Assembly (NCBI GenBank): GCA_028023455.1
Contig: JAQFVV010000569.1
Span: forward strand, 248,001-312,000
DNA: 64,000 nucleotides
Direction: 5' to 3'
Source of the DNA: Epiperipatus broadwayi
Lineage: Eukaryota > Onychophora > Udeonychophora > Euonychophora > Peripatidae
The translations under genes were made by a program, and so were the position numbers. Under the pieces are notes generated by a model that saw nothing but the letters and a program-made list of their open reading frames with translations, had not been told where the DNA came from and did no database searches. Below are positions 1 through 13,996 of the stretch, piece by piece (position 1 is the stretch's first letter; the number at the start of each line of letters is the position of its first letter).

Positions 1-43
1 ATAACCAGAACATTAATATCACCTGCAAGTGATTTCAAGTGTA

Positions 44-81
<38 letters not shown>

Positions 82-2830
82 AAACCAAAACTACATGTAA
101 CTTGGTAAACAATAAATGATTATATTCCAAAGTATCACCTGCATGTGAACCAAAACTTAAATATTAAATTGTATCCCTAACTTAATCATCTGTGAGTAAG
201 ACAATGCCTATAATCATTGCAATTATTATTTCATTTATTATTTTTCTTATTTGTGTTTCATTAAATTAATTTTTAATTCAACTTCTGCTTAGTGTCTCAG
301 TAATGCCCATTGTTAAGTCATTATTGATTAGTTAATTATCAGTTAAAAATCACAATCCATATTTAATAATTATGTTCCAAGCCACACATCATTTATATAC
401 TGTTCAAAATGTTAGTTTCCAATAGTCTTGTAATTTATTGATGTGCTACTGCCGGCACGTGATGAGAGAAAATACTGCTGTGGCCTCATAAATGCCATGC
501 ATAAGGTAGTAAATCTTGGAGTGTTAGTAAAGGAACTGGGGCTATATCAGACACGTGGTCATCACCACCTTATTCTGATCAGCCTTGGGATGATTTACTA
601 AAACACTGGATTTTGTTACACGAATGTACATATTTGACCATTACATTATCTATAAATCCATTTTAATGTATACAAGATATAATATCATTTTCTTATAACT
701 TTATATGGGGTGCAAATTTCTGTAATTGATCAGTGCCAGGTTGGCTGCACAATTTGTAATTGAATAGGTAGATGACCTATATATTTTACACATCATTTTA
801 TTACTAACATAAAAATAATAATAATTAAATAACCCTTATTATTTCCACTAAAGTTACAGTGCCATTTTAAAGAGGATGAAAGTGAGATTATATTCTTCAT
901 TTATTGTAACTAAGGTTTGGGAATTATTTGTAACAAATCAGATATGGTTAAACCATGATAAAAGGAGTCTGTTTAATTATGCCCTTTCAATTGCAGCATC
1001 GTTATATAATAGAATAAACATATGTGTAGGCTAAATTCCATTAAGCCCAAATCATTTAAGTATCATTCATAATAGATTGAAAATGTGCAATAAAATAATA
1101 ACTCTTATACAGCCTGAATAAAATATAGCTCAGTTGATGGTCACCTTATGTAACAGAATGAAAATGTTTCCTGAAGTTGGACCCAATTTATAACTGATTA
1201 AAATGTAAATGCAATAAAATAATAGTAGTTTTGCTATACCCATAAATAGTATTATTATTCATAACTGAATGACTATAACATACCAACCTAAATAAATACC
1301 AATGAATAACAAATTGTGTAATATTTAATATATTTCTTTATATATTCACATATCAGTTCATGAACTATAATAAAGCAAAACAGTGATGATATCTTTATTA
1401 TAACATCATGATTCAAATAGCATTTAAAATAAAGAGAAAACAAACAAGTTCATCTCTTCAGATACCTTGAATACAATACTTAGTTAATATAAATTAAAGT
1501 AATGCTCTTAAATTAAAGATCACTGTCTCAAAACAATAACATATGTTTAAGATATGTTTTATTTATAATCAAAGGAAAATAATAATTTATCATTAAAAAG
1601 CTATGCTGTAATATACACAACTAATCATGTTGCTTATAAAAATATAAACTTATATTAAAATTGAAAAATGTTCATACCTAACTAAAATAATTTATTAATA
1701 ATTAAAATAACAGCTTGAATATGTCTTATAAATTCGCACTGTTCATAATATATGAATTGATTAATGATCTAATAATTAATTTTAAATGCTATTTGAATAA
1801 ATTAATAAATCATACTAACTCATCTATGTTATATTTTTATATTAATTTTCTATTACTAATCATACTATTTATAATAAGATAAATGACAATAAAATAATAA
1901 ACAATAAATTATACTAACTAACCCATGCTATACTATTATATTAACTGTACTCTTGAGTATTAAGCTAGTTATAATAAAAGGAAATGCTTAATACTGATAT
2001 TATATCAATGTACATATTACATAATCTTGAATCTATAATATCCAATCATATCAGTTTATAAAAAAGAATTTTATTGGATAATTGCTTAAATACAATTAAC
2101 TAATCATATAAATTTAGGGCAAATATACTGTAATTAAATTGCTAAATTCTATATTTCAACAAACAAAACATATGAATAGTCTTACTAGCAGTTATTATAA
2201 TCAAATGTGAATATTCAAAATCCACATCAACTAAAGATAAGCATAATTAAATCACACCATTCTGATTTATGACAGAAAAAAATATATTACCAAAAGCTTT
2301 ATACTGAAAAGATTTCTTAATCATCAAGTATAATATTAATTCATTAATTAAGTAAACAATAGTAATTTAGTGTATATATAGGTTATATGAGCACAGACAT
2401 TGCATGACCCACCACTCATCACTCTATCTCATATCACTAATACCCTTGAACACATATATATTAAAAAGATAAATAATCGCCAATATATGTATTTCATGCA
2501 AAACCACCAATTATCAGTTGGTCCAGATTATCATCTCTACACATATATATGCAATAAGTTCTCAGATATATATTAAGATGGCCAATCATCATAATTTAAT
2601 GAACAGGCTTCAATTCACTCCACACTCCAACTCTTCAACCATCCATCCATTTGAAATTCTGATGATAATAATTTAGATAAAACATACAAATATTTAATTA
2701 TGATTATCATATAAATTTTAGGTTGTTTTCTCATCCCTGGAGTTCGCCTCAAGATGTCGCTATTTCTAGGTCAATTCCTAGAAATATACCATTTCACCAG
2801 CCTTCACCCAACAAAAGAGGAATTTTTTAC
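1..2830. other. AT-rich intergenic DNA, nothing recognised
   Basis: No supported gene. A short (TA)n(TG)n microsatellite lies at about 45-80. The rest is AT-rich sequence with stops in all frames. A slightly less AT-rich stretch starts near 2,730 and leads into a short open frame at 2,838. Confidence 0.6.
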
Positions 2831-2837
2831 ATTATAA

Positions 2838-2999
2838 ATGCAGAAAAATCCTCATGTTATGTTGGACCGAGGAGGCGGTGGCAGTGAAAAAGCCAACACA
2901 AAAAGACTTCTTTCTATGATAAAACACAGAAAGAGTTCCCAACGGCTGTCGGTTATGGCTTTTTTCTATGCTAAAAGCAAAGAGAAAGAAATGCCTTGA
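2838..2999 (+). CDS. Speculative small ORF, 53 codons
   Basis: An ATG-to-TGA frame of 53 codons lies in a local island that is richer in G+C than its flanks. The product is basic, with a glycine run (GGGG) near residue 15 and many Lys, Arg and Ser residues. It has no recognisable domain. It could be a real micro-gene, a first coding exon, or chance. An overlapping minus-strand frame at 2,832-3,029 is equally unsupported. The position in an otherwise featureless region and the different composition are the only arguments for it. Confidence 0.12.
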   Translation: MQKNPHVMLDRGGGGSEKANTKRLLSMIKHRKSSQRLSVMAFFYAKSKEKEMP

Positions 3000-3325
3000 T
3001 TGGCTGCCATAGTAGTCGATTTTGTTCATAATTTTCTTGTAATAATAGAATATCTATTTATCTCTGTAGTTTCGTGTGAGAGTGTGTGTATTTGAAGCAG
3101 TCGTAGTTTTTTTTAAATTTGATAAGATGTCTATTTTTTTAATGTGTTGTAACTTACTTTACTGTTGTAAGTTTAGTAATAATGTCCTGAAGATTCCATT
3201 ATGAAAGGGTAACCCTCAAAAATTGCTTTTAAGGGTGCGAAGGGGGAAAAAAATTGAAGGATCATGTGAAAAGTATGTTTTCATGAGAATTCATCCATGA
3301 CCAGTTACTTTTGCTATATATATAT

Positions 3326-3800
3326 GCACAAACAAAAACAATCCAGTGTCTAATTATTAGGAATTACTTGTCCAAAAAAGAAAATTAGTCGTATATTTTT
3401 TTTTTTTTGTTACATTTATTATTTCAAAATAAGATTAGTTTTTATATCTACACACTAACAAAAACAACCCAGTTCCTGATTAATTACTGTCTTTAAAAAA
3501 AAAACAAAGCAAATTCAACAGGGTTTGATTTTTTCATTGGAGTTTTTGAATTAGGGTTTGCTTTTATATATACACAAGATTTACCAAAAAAAAAAAGAAA
3601 CCACTTTCTGATTAATTACTGTCAAAAGAAATGCAAATTAGTCAGCTATTATTTTTAAATTTAGTATTTCAATAATGGTACCCTTTTTATATAGACAGAC
3701 TTAACAAAAACAACCCACTTTCTGATTCATTACTGTCCCCCTTCCCCAAAAAAAAAGAAAACGGAAATTAGTCAGGTATCATTTTTTAATTGAGTCTTTC
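3326..3800. repeat. Degenerate ~125 bp tandem repeat, four copies
   Basis: Four diverged units begin near 3,326, 3,455, 3,581 and 3,701. Each carries an AACAAAAACAACCCA-like block, a TTTCTGATTAATTACTGTC-like block, an A-run and a TTAGTC block. Spacing is 120-130 bp. No coding potential. Confidence 0.7.
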
Positions 3801-3908
3801 AGTGATGGTCCTTACTAATAGTAGTTGGGTATCAATTCTAAATTGTAGTATATAAATTACGTTACTTTTGATAGATTTAGAATTATGTCTTGCTTTTTTA
3901 ATAAAATG

Positions 3909-4385
3909 ATTGATTTACTCTTGACCAAAAATACCGTAACTTTAAAAAAAGACACACATAAAGTCCAAAAAAAAAATGAGAAAAAGCCCTGTAACTTTAA
4001 AGACACACACAAACTCAAAAACATTCTAAGATTAATAAACATTGACTTATTACATCTTGCCTTTGAATCAAATTATTGATTTACTCTTGCAAAAAAAAAA
4101 TACTGTAAAACTTTAAAAAGACACACCTAAAGTCCAAAAAAAAAAAAAAAATTGAAAAATCCCCATAACTTTAAAGACACACACACAAACTCAAAAACAA
4201 GATAAAATTAATAAACATTTACTTATTACATCTTGCATTGAAATAAAATTATTGATTTACTCTTTCAAAAAAAAGACCATAACTTTAAAAAGACACACGT
4301 AAAGTCAAAAAAAAAATTAGAAAACACAGTAACTTTACACACACACACAAACTCAAAAACAAGATAAGATTAATAAACATTTACA
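3909..4385. repeat. ~170 bp tandem repeat, three copies
   Basis: Units start at about 3,909, 4,075 and 4,251. Each begins ATTGATTTACTCTT and contains two A-rich GTAACTTTAAAGACACAC blocks and a TTAATAAACATT block. Short ORFs on both strands here (3,857-4,079) are by-products of the repeat and are not annotated. Confidence 0.75.
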
Positions 4386-4399
4386 AAAATGAAAAAACT

Positions 4400-5042
4400 A
4401 ACATCATATAATAGTATTAGTTAGTAGAATATTTTATTACAAATCTAAGCAATCAGATCTTTTTATATCAAATTGATCATTTAGGTCTGGCCTGAAATCG
4501 TTATATGTATATGTTTTTGATTAGCATCAATATCATCCTGTGGTGAACACCAGGGATGAGAAAACAACCAAATTTTATATCTAGGCTGATAATAACTATA
4601 TAATTCAATAAAACATATAATGAGGCCACTTACCAATTTTAGAATTTGATTCCTGTCTTGTATAATATAATTATTTCAAATAAATTTTTAATATAGACAG
4701 TTTATCTGTTCTCACTGATATGTCATCTATCAATAAATTCATCTGCAAAACTAGACCATAATTAAATAATTTTATTTAAATTAAATTGAAATTTACTACT
4801 AAATAAATATCAATTATTTGATTTAAATATATGTATATATAATGAATAAGTCATAAATAATTTGTATAGACATGTATGATCTAATTGATTATACCATAAA
4901 TTATTTTGTGACATTAATTTGATATTTATACATGTAATTGACTATCAATCTCCAAATATTTAAAACTAAGTACACAGCTTATATATGTGTGTATAACAAA
5001 TATGTTGCAGGATGTTCTTGCTTTCTAAAATATGAGATTTCA

Positions 5043-5104
<62 letters not shown>

Positions 5105-5629
5105 TTATATAAAATATAATGAATAAAAATGTATATAGATAAAATAAATCTGCTTATTTATTAATATTAATTAATAAAAAACAAAGTAAAATAAATACTT
5201 GTGATATAGTCTTTTGAAATTTTAATATATATGATGTATTTGAAGTTAATTTGTAAATTCTAAAAAATAAATATTTTGAAATATTAAAATAACAATTAAT
5301 ATACCATAATATATGAGTTTAATCTTAAGAAAAACACCTCTTATATATATATATATATATACGAATAATATATATATATATATATATATATACGAATAAT
5401 ATATATATATATATATTATTCGTCAATAAATAAATGTATATTTTAAATAAAGATTAGCCATGTATATACTAATAAAAGAAAAAAAAACACAATAACTTTT
5501 ATATATAGCTGCTTTAATATATCCACCATCAGATTAGTTATCATCCAAATGGTACCTCTAGAATTTATACATTAAAAAATTACAAAAATTCACATATCAG
5601 ATAACAAATTAAATTCTAACAGGTTAAAG
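4400..5629. other. AT-rich DNA with (TA)n blocks
   Basis: No gene seen. A (TA)n tract of about 55 bp occupies 5,046-5,100. A compound tract at 5,341-5,421 has (TA)n blocks broken by ACGAATAA motifs and ends with the reverse-complement motif TTATTCGT, so it can fold on itself. Confidence 0.7.
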
Positions 5630-6275
5630 CTTAAAAAAAAAAAACTGGTCTCACAAAATACCCTCTTATAATCATTCTTTATACAACAATTCTTATCAAT
5701 CAATCAATTGATGAACAACTTATGTTTATTGTTTTAAAATGAAGAAAAAAAAACGAAAAAAATATTAATCACACTTTTATAAATATTTATAATACTTTAC
5801 AAAACCCTACAAAAATAAAAAATGTACAAACACAAATAAAAATTACTTTAATACATGTATTTACAATATAAATGGCTCTACAGAAAACCTTGTACAAAAA
5901 TCAAATCAGATTACAGATACTTTCATTTTTTTTATTAAAAACTAAAACCACATATGTATTTTTATATATAAAAAACATGCACATATTATTATATATAAAA
6001 AATCACTATACATATTTTACTACTCCACTTATTAAATAAAAAAAAGTAAGAAAGAAAGAAAAATAGAACCTTAAAACATTCTCTAAGAAAAAAAAACAAA
6101 TCCCTAGGAAATTAGTAATTCAAGGAAGTAATAATGCAATAAAAATAAAACACTTAAAAACACTTCTCTAAGAAAAAACAAGTAAACAAGTAAAGAAGTC
6201 ATTAGGAAATTAGGTAATTCAAGGATGTGATAGCAATTTATAGCCATATTCATATGAAGAAAATATAACATATTA
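5630..6275. repeat. Left terminal inverted repeat of the Penelope-like element
   Basis: The reverse complement of this stretch matches 17,690-18,180 and 18,481-18,560. Matching blocks include CATGTATTARAGTAATTTTT, GTACAAGGTTTTCTGTAGAG-like, CATATGAATATG, GAATTACCTAATTTYC, and TTGATTGATAA with TATAAAGAATG. Such pseudo-LTR repeats, here in inverted orientation, are known in Penelope-like elements. The match was seen by eye and is interrupted by small indels. Confidence 0.7.
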
Positions 6276-6689
6276 AAATTGAAAATAAAGACACTTTCAC
6301 TCTCTCATGACAGAAAATTTATCCTCCAATATAACCACTTCTAAACCATCAATGGAGTGAACAGTTAAACTAAAATGTGCAGAAACTGGTCTGTTTTCAT
6401 TTTTATGTAAAACATCAAACTTATGATCACTTATTCTAATATGTAGACTGTTTACTGTTTGTTTTTTTTTATTAGTAATTTCATAATTTTTCCTTGAATT
6501 AGTTCATATATTTATTATTTTCATGGACTTTTTTACTGGCTAAAGATAATAGAACTTTATTGTCATTGAATCATGTGGCTTTTATTTAAGACTCAACCTT
6601 GAAGTTTATACACATTTTTTTATCAAATATTCAATAAATATAATGGAATACAATTAATTATAGATGCAAAATTTCTATTTTGGATGAAT

Positions 6690-9600
6690 TGCTCATTTCA
6701 GTAAGTTGAATAATAAACACTGGATTAAATTTTTATTTATAAATATTGGGAGTATTGATATTTCTTCTTTTAGAAATAATGAACATACACACATTTCGAG
6801 ATTAATAGAATATATTTGTTATTATTTGCTTAGAATTATGAATATAATTTCTCAACTTTTGCATCAGTTACAAAATGATTATTATGCTATGTACCTATTA
6901 ATGTTAAAGGTTATTAATAATAGATTATATGACTTTAATAAATTTTTTTTTTTTTAAGTAATACAGATATTTTTTCCTCCACATTAAGATTTCTTGATTA
7001 AAATAGCACATTATGCTTTTAGACCATGAGAGCTTGCATTTAATTATGAATGGTGTGAAGTGGTTAGCTAATGAATTTAAATATATAATTTCATTAATGG
7101 ATTATAATCTACATAATGATAATGTTTTACATAATAATGATAATCTAATGGATAATAATAGATTAGTGGATATAGGTGTTCAAACTAAGAGCATAAATAA
7201 TTATGAAAGAAAAAACCCAAACTTAATTACCTGATGACCACATTTTTTGATCAGTCACCAACTAGTACTCAAAATGATGAATCTAATGTCTCATCTAGAC
7301 TTGCAGATTTGTGTTCACAAATAGAGCTTGACTTTTTAAAACAACCACCAATTAAGATAATACCAATGGATAAAAAAGGAATTTCTAAAAAAATGTAGAA
7401 TTTCTTTGGATTTTTGTTCAGATAATTTGATTTTTAGTTTTCCCAGCAGAAGTTTTTATTCAGGGCTACTTCTGAAACCAAAACAACAAGTTGATTTTGA
7501 TTCAGAATTTGACCAAAATATTTGTAACATTATTGGCACTGAATGTATAGATGAGTTACTAGAGAACTAAGTATATTAGAGGTTAGTATTAATCAACAAA
7601 ATGTTTCGCACAATAATAATTTAGTTTTTTATTGCACATACAACACTATTTTTACTTCAGTAATGGAAGCAAATCATAAGAAATCTGGTTTGGAAATACA
7701 ACAGAAAGATATGACTTTGGTGATTATTACAGGAGTGATTCCTAAGTGATCATTTATATATTTGGAGAATAGACAAGCTCATAATAAGCTGGATAAAAAT
7801 ATATAACTGACATTACATAGTAATATATTTTTTGGATGTAGGAAATTGTTTGAGAATTTAATAACATATAGACAGCACATTGATCATTTTATATTTTTCA
7901 TTAACAATAGCAATGTTCATAAATGTTTGAGAATTCAAATTAATTCTAACATAGATTATCTTCCAAAGAGTTGTGGAGTTGAATGGAATAGTATATTGAA
8001 ACAAATATCAAAAAAACTAATGCATGTTCTTAAAGATTCTTTTTGGTTAGGGTTAAGATAATTGAGTGGGGAATTATCGATTGTAATATTTACAATATCG
8101 AGTTAAATGAATGAAAAATATTACAGGAATGTATTTGTTCAAAAGAAAGCACATTGATTAAAATTTCATAAAATATACCTCATTGGTTTGAAAATGTAGA
8201 AGATTTTTGTAAAAAAGTCAGGGCCATTTTTTAGAAAAAATAACTATTCTATATTTGCTAACTTTTTTGATTATCTTAATGATATCAAGATTTAGAGCAG
8301 TTAATAATTTGGATATGGGTGTTGTCCAATCATTTACATCAATTTTAGATTTAACTGTTATTATTATATTGCCAACATTAACACAATTCAATTTATTTAA
8401 TAATGCTTATGTATCCAGGATTTGTATATGTATTAACTCTTCTGCATGTAATATAACATTTCAGAAATTCAGCAGTTTAATGCAATTAATGATATATTCC
8501 TGAAGCTAATGTATCTGATGCAACACTTAGAGATGCAGAACATTCATTATTGAATAAGTATTTATCTTTCTGCCAAACAGTTCAATCATATTACGAAAGA
8601 CATGAATTTAAAATACATTAAGACTTGTATAATTTTACTAAGCAACTTAGACTAAGCAATTTTTTTTTATATAATAAATGCAATATCATTAATAAAATGC
8701 AATCTTATTGGATGTTTCCATATCAGACATTCATTTTCCTTGATACATATATTGATAACATTTATCAAAATATTATTAAAAAAATTAAGTGGAAAAATTG
8801 AAGAAATATAAGAGCAATTTAACAATAGATGAAAAATGCATTATTTAATTTATGAAAGGGAGAATATATTCTTAATAAACCAGCTTATAAGGAAAAACAA
8901 TAGTAATTATGAATAGAGGTAATTACTTGAATAAAGTCTGCTTTTTTTAAATGATAGAAACTTTTATGAACTTATAGCCCACCTATTGTTAACAAATTAT
9001 TTAGAGGTGTGTTTTTCAGCCTAAAGAATATTAATGAACATGGTCTACTTGATAGGGATACATATAATTTATTATTACCAAACACAAATAAAGTCAGTAT
9101 GTTTTATATTCTCAAGAACCATAAACCTGTTTATTCTGATAGACATAGATTTTCAAGCATTTGTTATCCTACTGAAAATATTTCAACATATATATGTGAT
9201 ATTTTTCCACCATTCAACTCTTATCATAAAGATACAACCCATTTTTTTCTCCATTTTAGAAAATGTTAAACCTCTACTATGGTGTGAATGTTTTTTTAGA
9301 CATTACATAATTATTTACTAATATACCTCATGAGAATGCAATTAAAGCTATTAAATCTGTTTTGGAAGACAAGGAATATGTTCAGCACAAATTTACAACT
9401 CTTACTGAATTAATAAATTTAATCTTACAAAATCCTTTTTTGTTTTAACTCAACATACTATATACAAAAGCAAGGTACTGCAATGGGAACTAAAATATCA
9501 CCAAATTATGCCAACACTATTATGGCTCAGTAGGAGTACTTTATAATTGAGAAGGAATAAATTTAAACCTTATACTTAGCTGAGATATTTAGATGATGTG

Positions 9601-9757
9601 TTTATAATTTGGTCATACAATGAAGAAAAACTTCATTTATATTTTGATTACTTAAATAATATTAATAAAAAATATACAATTTTCAATGAATTTTTTTAAA
9701 ACAGTGTGCCTCATTTTCTTATTGTTCAGATTACTTATAGTAATATTTTTAGTACAA
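6690..9757 (+). pseudogene. Penelope-like element, N-terminal part and reverse transcriptase (decayed)
   Basis: This is the broken reading frame of a Penelope-like retroelement. The RT would copy the element RNA. Recognisable pieces in order are: a finger-region segment at 9,009-9,269 with FYILKNHKP, a YPTENISTYICD block and KDTTHF; a motif-A region near 9,300-9,340 (FTNIPHENAIKAI after a frame slip); motif B near 9,455-9,530 (QGTAMGTKISPNYAN); and the catalytic YLDD at about 9,586-9,597, followed by VFIIW. A piece of the next block (SVP...QITYSNIFSTN) ends at ~9,757, where foreign sequence starts. Upstream fragments at 6,706-6,957, 7,013-7,234 and 7,846-8,061 probably belong to the N-terminal part. 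Numerous stops and frameshifts show that it is long dead. Continuation is at 16,900. Confidence 0.88.
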
Positions 9758-11809
9758 ATATATATATATATATATTGTACCAGGTCGAACCGCTGAAACC
9801 ACCTACTTATATGTATATATAAGTTTTGGCCGGTTTCAAACTCCTTCATAATACATTTATAATATTATAAAGGTTACGTGAACGAACCGGCACGTTCGAG
9901 CAAAATGGAAGATCTTATTAATAGCTTTAACTATCAACAATGGCCCATCTTGGCTGCTAGATTCAAACCCCTACTATCCAAACACTTTATTTGTTTTGGA
10001 GTAAACTCCAGGCACCAACTATCTATTCAAAAGAATAAACAACGTCTTTGGTCAGTAGGCTCATAATCCAGTACTCGAAACCATCCCATAAACTAGCCCA
10101 GTCTAATTTTAATCTGTAATAAATTATACAAAAATTGGTGGTGGAAATAATTAATAAAAGGTTGGTAAGAAGAATTGACTGACAAATAGAGTTTAAGTTT
10201 AAAGATAATTTATTTTACTTATCATTAATTAAGTTTTAAAGATAATTTATTAACTAACATTAATGCATTATAAATATTTCTATAAATCCAATTTTAACAC
10301 ACGCACTTTTTTTTTAAAAAAAATTAACACATGATAATATATTTTAAGAAAAAGCATAAATAATCTTTGACCTTTAAATCTTTTCACATTCACAAACATA
10401 ATACTAAAGCATTAATAGCATTTGAAACTTACACACACATATCAATAGTTCATTTTATGTATGATAGAGTTCATAGAATTTGAATCTTGAATATTTACGG
10501 ATTACAGTGGTGACTACTATGTATAAATGATAATAATAAAATATATACTTAGGTTTTTTTTCTTGTCGTCGGCTGCTTCTGCTGCTTCTGATGGATTATA
10601 TCTAACCGGTTAGATTTTGTTTATTGAAGAGAATTTATGGTAATCCGTTGGTTTCTTCTTGGAGACAGTTGCACATTTTGACGAGGGTTTCAGAGTTGTT
10701 ATGCCAACATTATTTCACAGGCAGATTGTGATGATCTTGTTGGACTCAAAAGGCTGAAGCACAAGCATATATTTCCAAGGCCGCTCAACAATGCATGTTG
10801 GTTTCTATATACATAATAGAAATTGTACTGAAGCAAACTGTCACTGGAAACTAGACTGAATTGCAAACTCCAACTGAATGTCCGATAAAATCTAGCTATT
10901 TATATCTGTGAATTGTTTTCGTTTTCATATCCTCCGGCAAAAGATGCAATAGGTGTTGTCGAAATTCCATTAGTAATTAATCCTATGACAACGTGTTTTT
11001 GTCGATTGTTTAATTTGTAGTAGCTATTTTAAAATGTGTTGTTTTCATATCTTTAATTAGTAGTCCACCACTGTGTTTTTAAATACATTTCATTTCAATA
11101 TTTATTTATTTTTAAATATTATTCTAACACGCATTTATCTTATTAATGAGCTAACATTTATTTCTATTTACCATCGCACATAAATACGCATTTATTCTAC
11201 TAAACTGGAATGAAAAGAGATTTTTAACTTTTAATTTATAATAATAACACTCTTTCTTTTATAAACTCTTAGTTTGTTTTTTTTTTTGTTTTTTTATAGG
11301 AAAACTCCCTCTCCCGTCTTTAAAGTAATTAATTGTAACTTTCAAATTCTTTTTTCCGAAAGATTTTGATAATAATTTTTATACAAAATTATTTTATATA
11401 CATGTTCCAATTTGGCATTGGCACATTACACCCCCCTCCGTTTTAGACTAAAATGCGTAATTTTTGACCATTTTATCTCTTGCAATTTTAATTGTTGACT
11501 GTAAAGATTTACTAATTTATTATTTTAGATAATTCCTACACATGTCTATACGTGCAGCATAATTCTACACCTACTAATATTCTAGATATCGAGTTATTAC
11601 CAGACTTGCTAACAGGGAATCTATAATAAATAAGTCCCTGTTTGCATTCATCATAAGGTGCAGCAGTACCAAGAAAATAACCTAAAAGGATATCTGGATA
11701 AATACATTTAAGATACTCATCATAAGGTATCGTATTTACTGAATATTACCAGTATATGTGCGCGTATATACACATGTATACTTACACACTGCACTATATA
11801 TATATATAT
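9758..11809. other. Foreign insertion inside the Penelope-like element, unidentified
   Basis: This sequence separates the RT from the rest of the element and does not resemble PLE coding sequence. A (TA)n tract occupies 9,758-9,776. A less AT-rich stretch at 10,560-10,960 holds no convincing frame. The 62-codon frame at 9,878-10,066 has no recognisable domain. Near 11,650-11,735 the minus strand resembles part of the long direct repeats downstream (around 13,330-13,420). I cannot assign the whole to a family. Confidence 0.5.
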
Positions 11810-13996
11810 TGTAATGAGCACAGACGTTCGTTACATTGTTTTTTTTTTTATTAAACATGAAAGTAAATTAAAAAGTTCGCATTTAAAAATTTTCTTTAAG
11901 AATTAAAAATTGAAATTAAATATCATCTTAAACTCGTATATATTAAATCGCACAGATAAAAAAAAATTATTAAAATAAAACTGTATTAAAAATAGAAAAG
12001 GTATTTTAAAACAAAAACTTAAAAAGATTTAGAGATAAAAATATATCTTTGATTTGGAAAACAGGTTAATTAAAGAGAAATGGAAATGATGGTTAATTAG
12101 TTAAATGTAAACCAGCCTTGGGCATTTAAATGTAAAAACATCGGTCAGAGAGGAAAACAATAGAAACTTTTAGCAAATGAAATAAATCCATTGGGAAATC
12201 GGACCTCAACGAAAAGGATCATCACATCGATGACGTAATGTAAATGCAATCCTTCAAATGAATATAAAAGGACATGGTTGAAAATTATTAGGGGATTGAT
12301 TATTGATTATTACGATGTGACAATATGCATTAGTACGGAGTTGAGGTGAGGGAATTGACAGACGCACGGTCAATTCTTTCAGCTGTTAAAGAAAAGAGAA
12401 ATGAACTATCGTTTCCTACATTGAGGACCAATTGAACTAAAAAACCTCTGAATGAATAAATAAAACAATGGCTAAATGGATACTAATTTTTTGAGAATGG
12501 CGTGGGAATTCCCATTCAAACTTACAAACGACAGATAAAGATGAACTGTTTAAAACCGTAAGAACTTTACAATTAATGAACATTAAATTAAAAACTTTTC
12601 GTATTTAAAATAATTGCATTAGTTTCCTATCTGACTAAAGTAGTTAAAATGTTATTTGATGTATTTTTTTTTTCTTATTTATGTAAAATCATTTCCATTT
12701 ATTTATTTTTTATTCTTTAAGTTTTTATCATGATTTTTTTGTTTTTCGTTAAATTAATTATATAAATGTTAAACTTAAGTCAGGCGTGAATGGCTGTATA
12801 GATTTGTAAAGTTATATTAGGGGAGGGTAATCTTAGGCTATTTGTTTCGTGGTTAAATTGGGTCAATGGATTGGATATATTGGTGTGATTAGTAGATGTA
12901 ATATTGATTCGCTACGGGCAGAATCGCTTCATACGCCGCACACTTCCGTTTGCCTATGGAAGGAATTATAAGTCAGAGACCGCAGTTCCTTTCTATGGAG
13001 TTTTTGTTTTATTGCTCTTCTTTGCAGATAGATGTAATATTCCTATCTCATAAGAGGCAATTTCTTCTCTTAACCTTTTGTGCTGCCGTATTTTATTACA
13101 TTGAATACATTGATATATCAGATGAATTGATGCCAGTTTGACTACAAATTTTAGCCTAAGGTTAAATAGGGATAGAATGTTTATTTTCAAAAGCAAATTT
13201 ATGTGGTCTATTCATACTCGATCCTAAATAAAAATGCAGTAAATTTAAGTTGTTTATAGACGCTTGCATGGATTGGTTATCGGTTAAGTATGTTTTGGGT
13301 TTTCATATTTGATCAAAATATATAGACATTCGATAAATAATGATACCTTATGGTGAGTATCTAAAATGTATTCATTCGGATGTCTTTTAAGTTATTGGTG
13401 ACAATGCAAGTATCTTAGGGTGAATACTATTGGGTTACGTATAAATTTCCCTCCACAATTGTCAGTAATCAATGATTTTATATTTTGATCGTTTATGTTT
13501 ACTTTGAAATGTTTTTAACCGTGTAATCTATGTAACCGATCTATAGCAACATATTAAAACAAGCTTTTATAATCCCATCTGTGCGAACTTAATTAAAATG
13601 TAAAATTAGAATATAATAGTAATTAAATGTAAATTAAAGTCAAAAATTAAAGTTAAAATAATGTTAAATGTTAAAATGTAAAACTAATACTAAAATAATT
13701 TTAAATCTTATATATATATGTGCATAAATAAATGTTTGTATGCTAATTACTGGCAGTGGCTTATTTTATTTATTTTTTAATGTTGAAATCTAATTAGATA
13801 AGAGATGATATTATTAAGTCTCTGCTACTCCCTGAGCTAGTGACATGGGCTAATGACCGGAACCAAAATATTTAAAAAAAAATTTTTTTTTTTGACTTAC
13901 GTATCTGCCTACTTTATAAATTTGTCTAGGTTCAAATGCCTAGATGGCGCCCTGTAGTGCAGTTTACGTGACAGTCCCTTTCTCCGGATCGTTACA
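11810..13996. repeat. Long direct repeat copy A, LTR-like (2,187 bp)
   Basis: It is nearly identical to 14,729-16,889. It starts TGTAATGAGCACAGACG and ends GGATCGTTACA, giving short inverted ends (TGTAAYGA/TCGTTACA) and TG...CA termini, as in LTRs. A TATAAAAG box lies near 12,263, and an AATAAA-type signal occurs late in the unit (near 13,727). Copy A has about 22 bp near 12,340 that copy B lacks. Short frames inside (12,950-13,196) occur in both copies on both strands and show no domain. Two-copy structure with 732 bp between favours an LTR element lacking coding sequence. A segmental tandem duplication is the alternative. Confidence 0.7.

Noticed and set aside
10040-10090. tRNA-like string (GGCTCATAATCCAG then TCGAAACC)
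   Set aside because: It resembles an anticodon loop with CAT and part of a T-arm, but no acceptor stem or D-arm pairs correctly. At best a SINE or tRNA relic.
12950-13196. Overlapping ~65-codon frames on both strands, repeated at 15,743-16,089
   Set aside because: Their presence in both copies follows from the 2.2 kb direct repeat and does not show coding. No domain, and the plus frame differs in extent between the copies.
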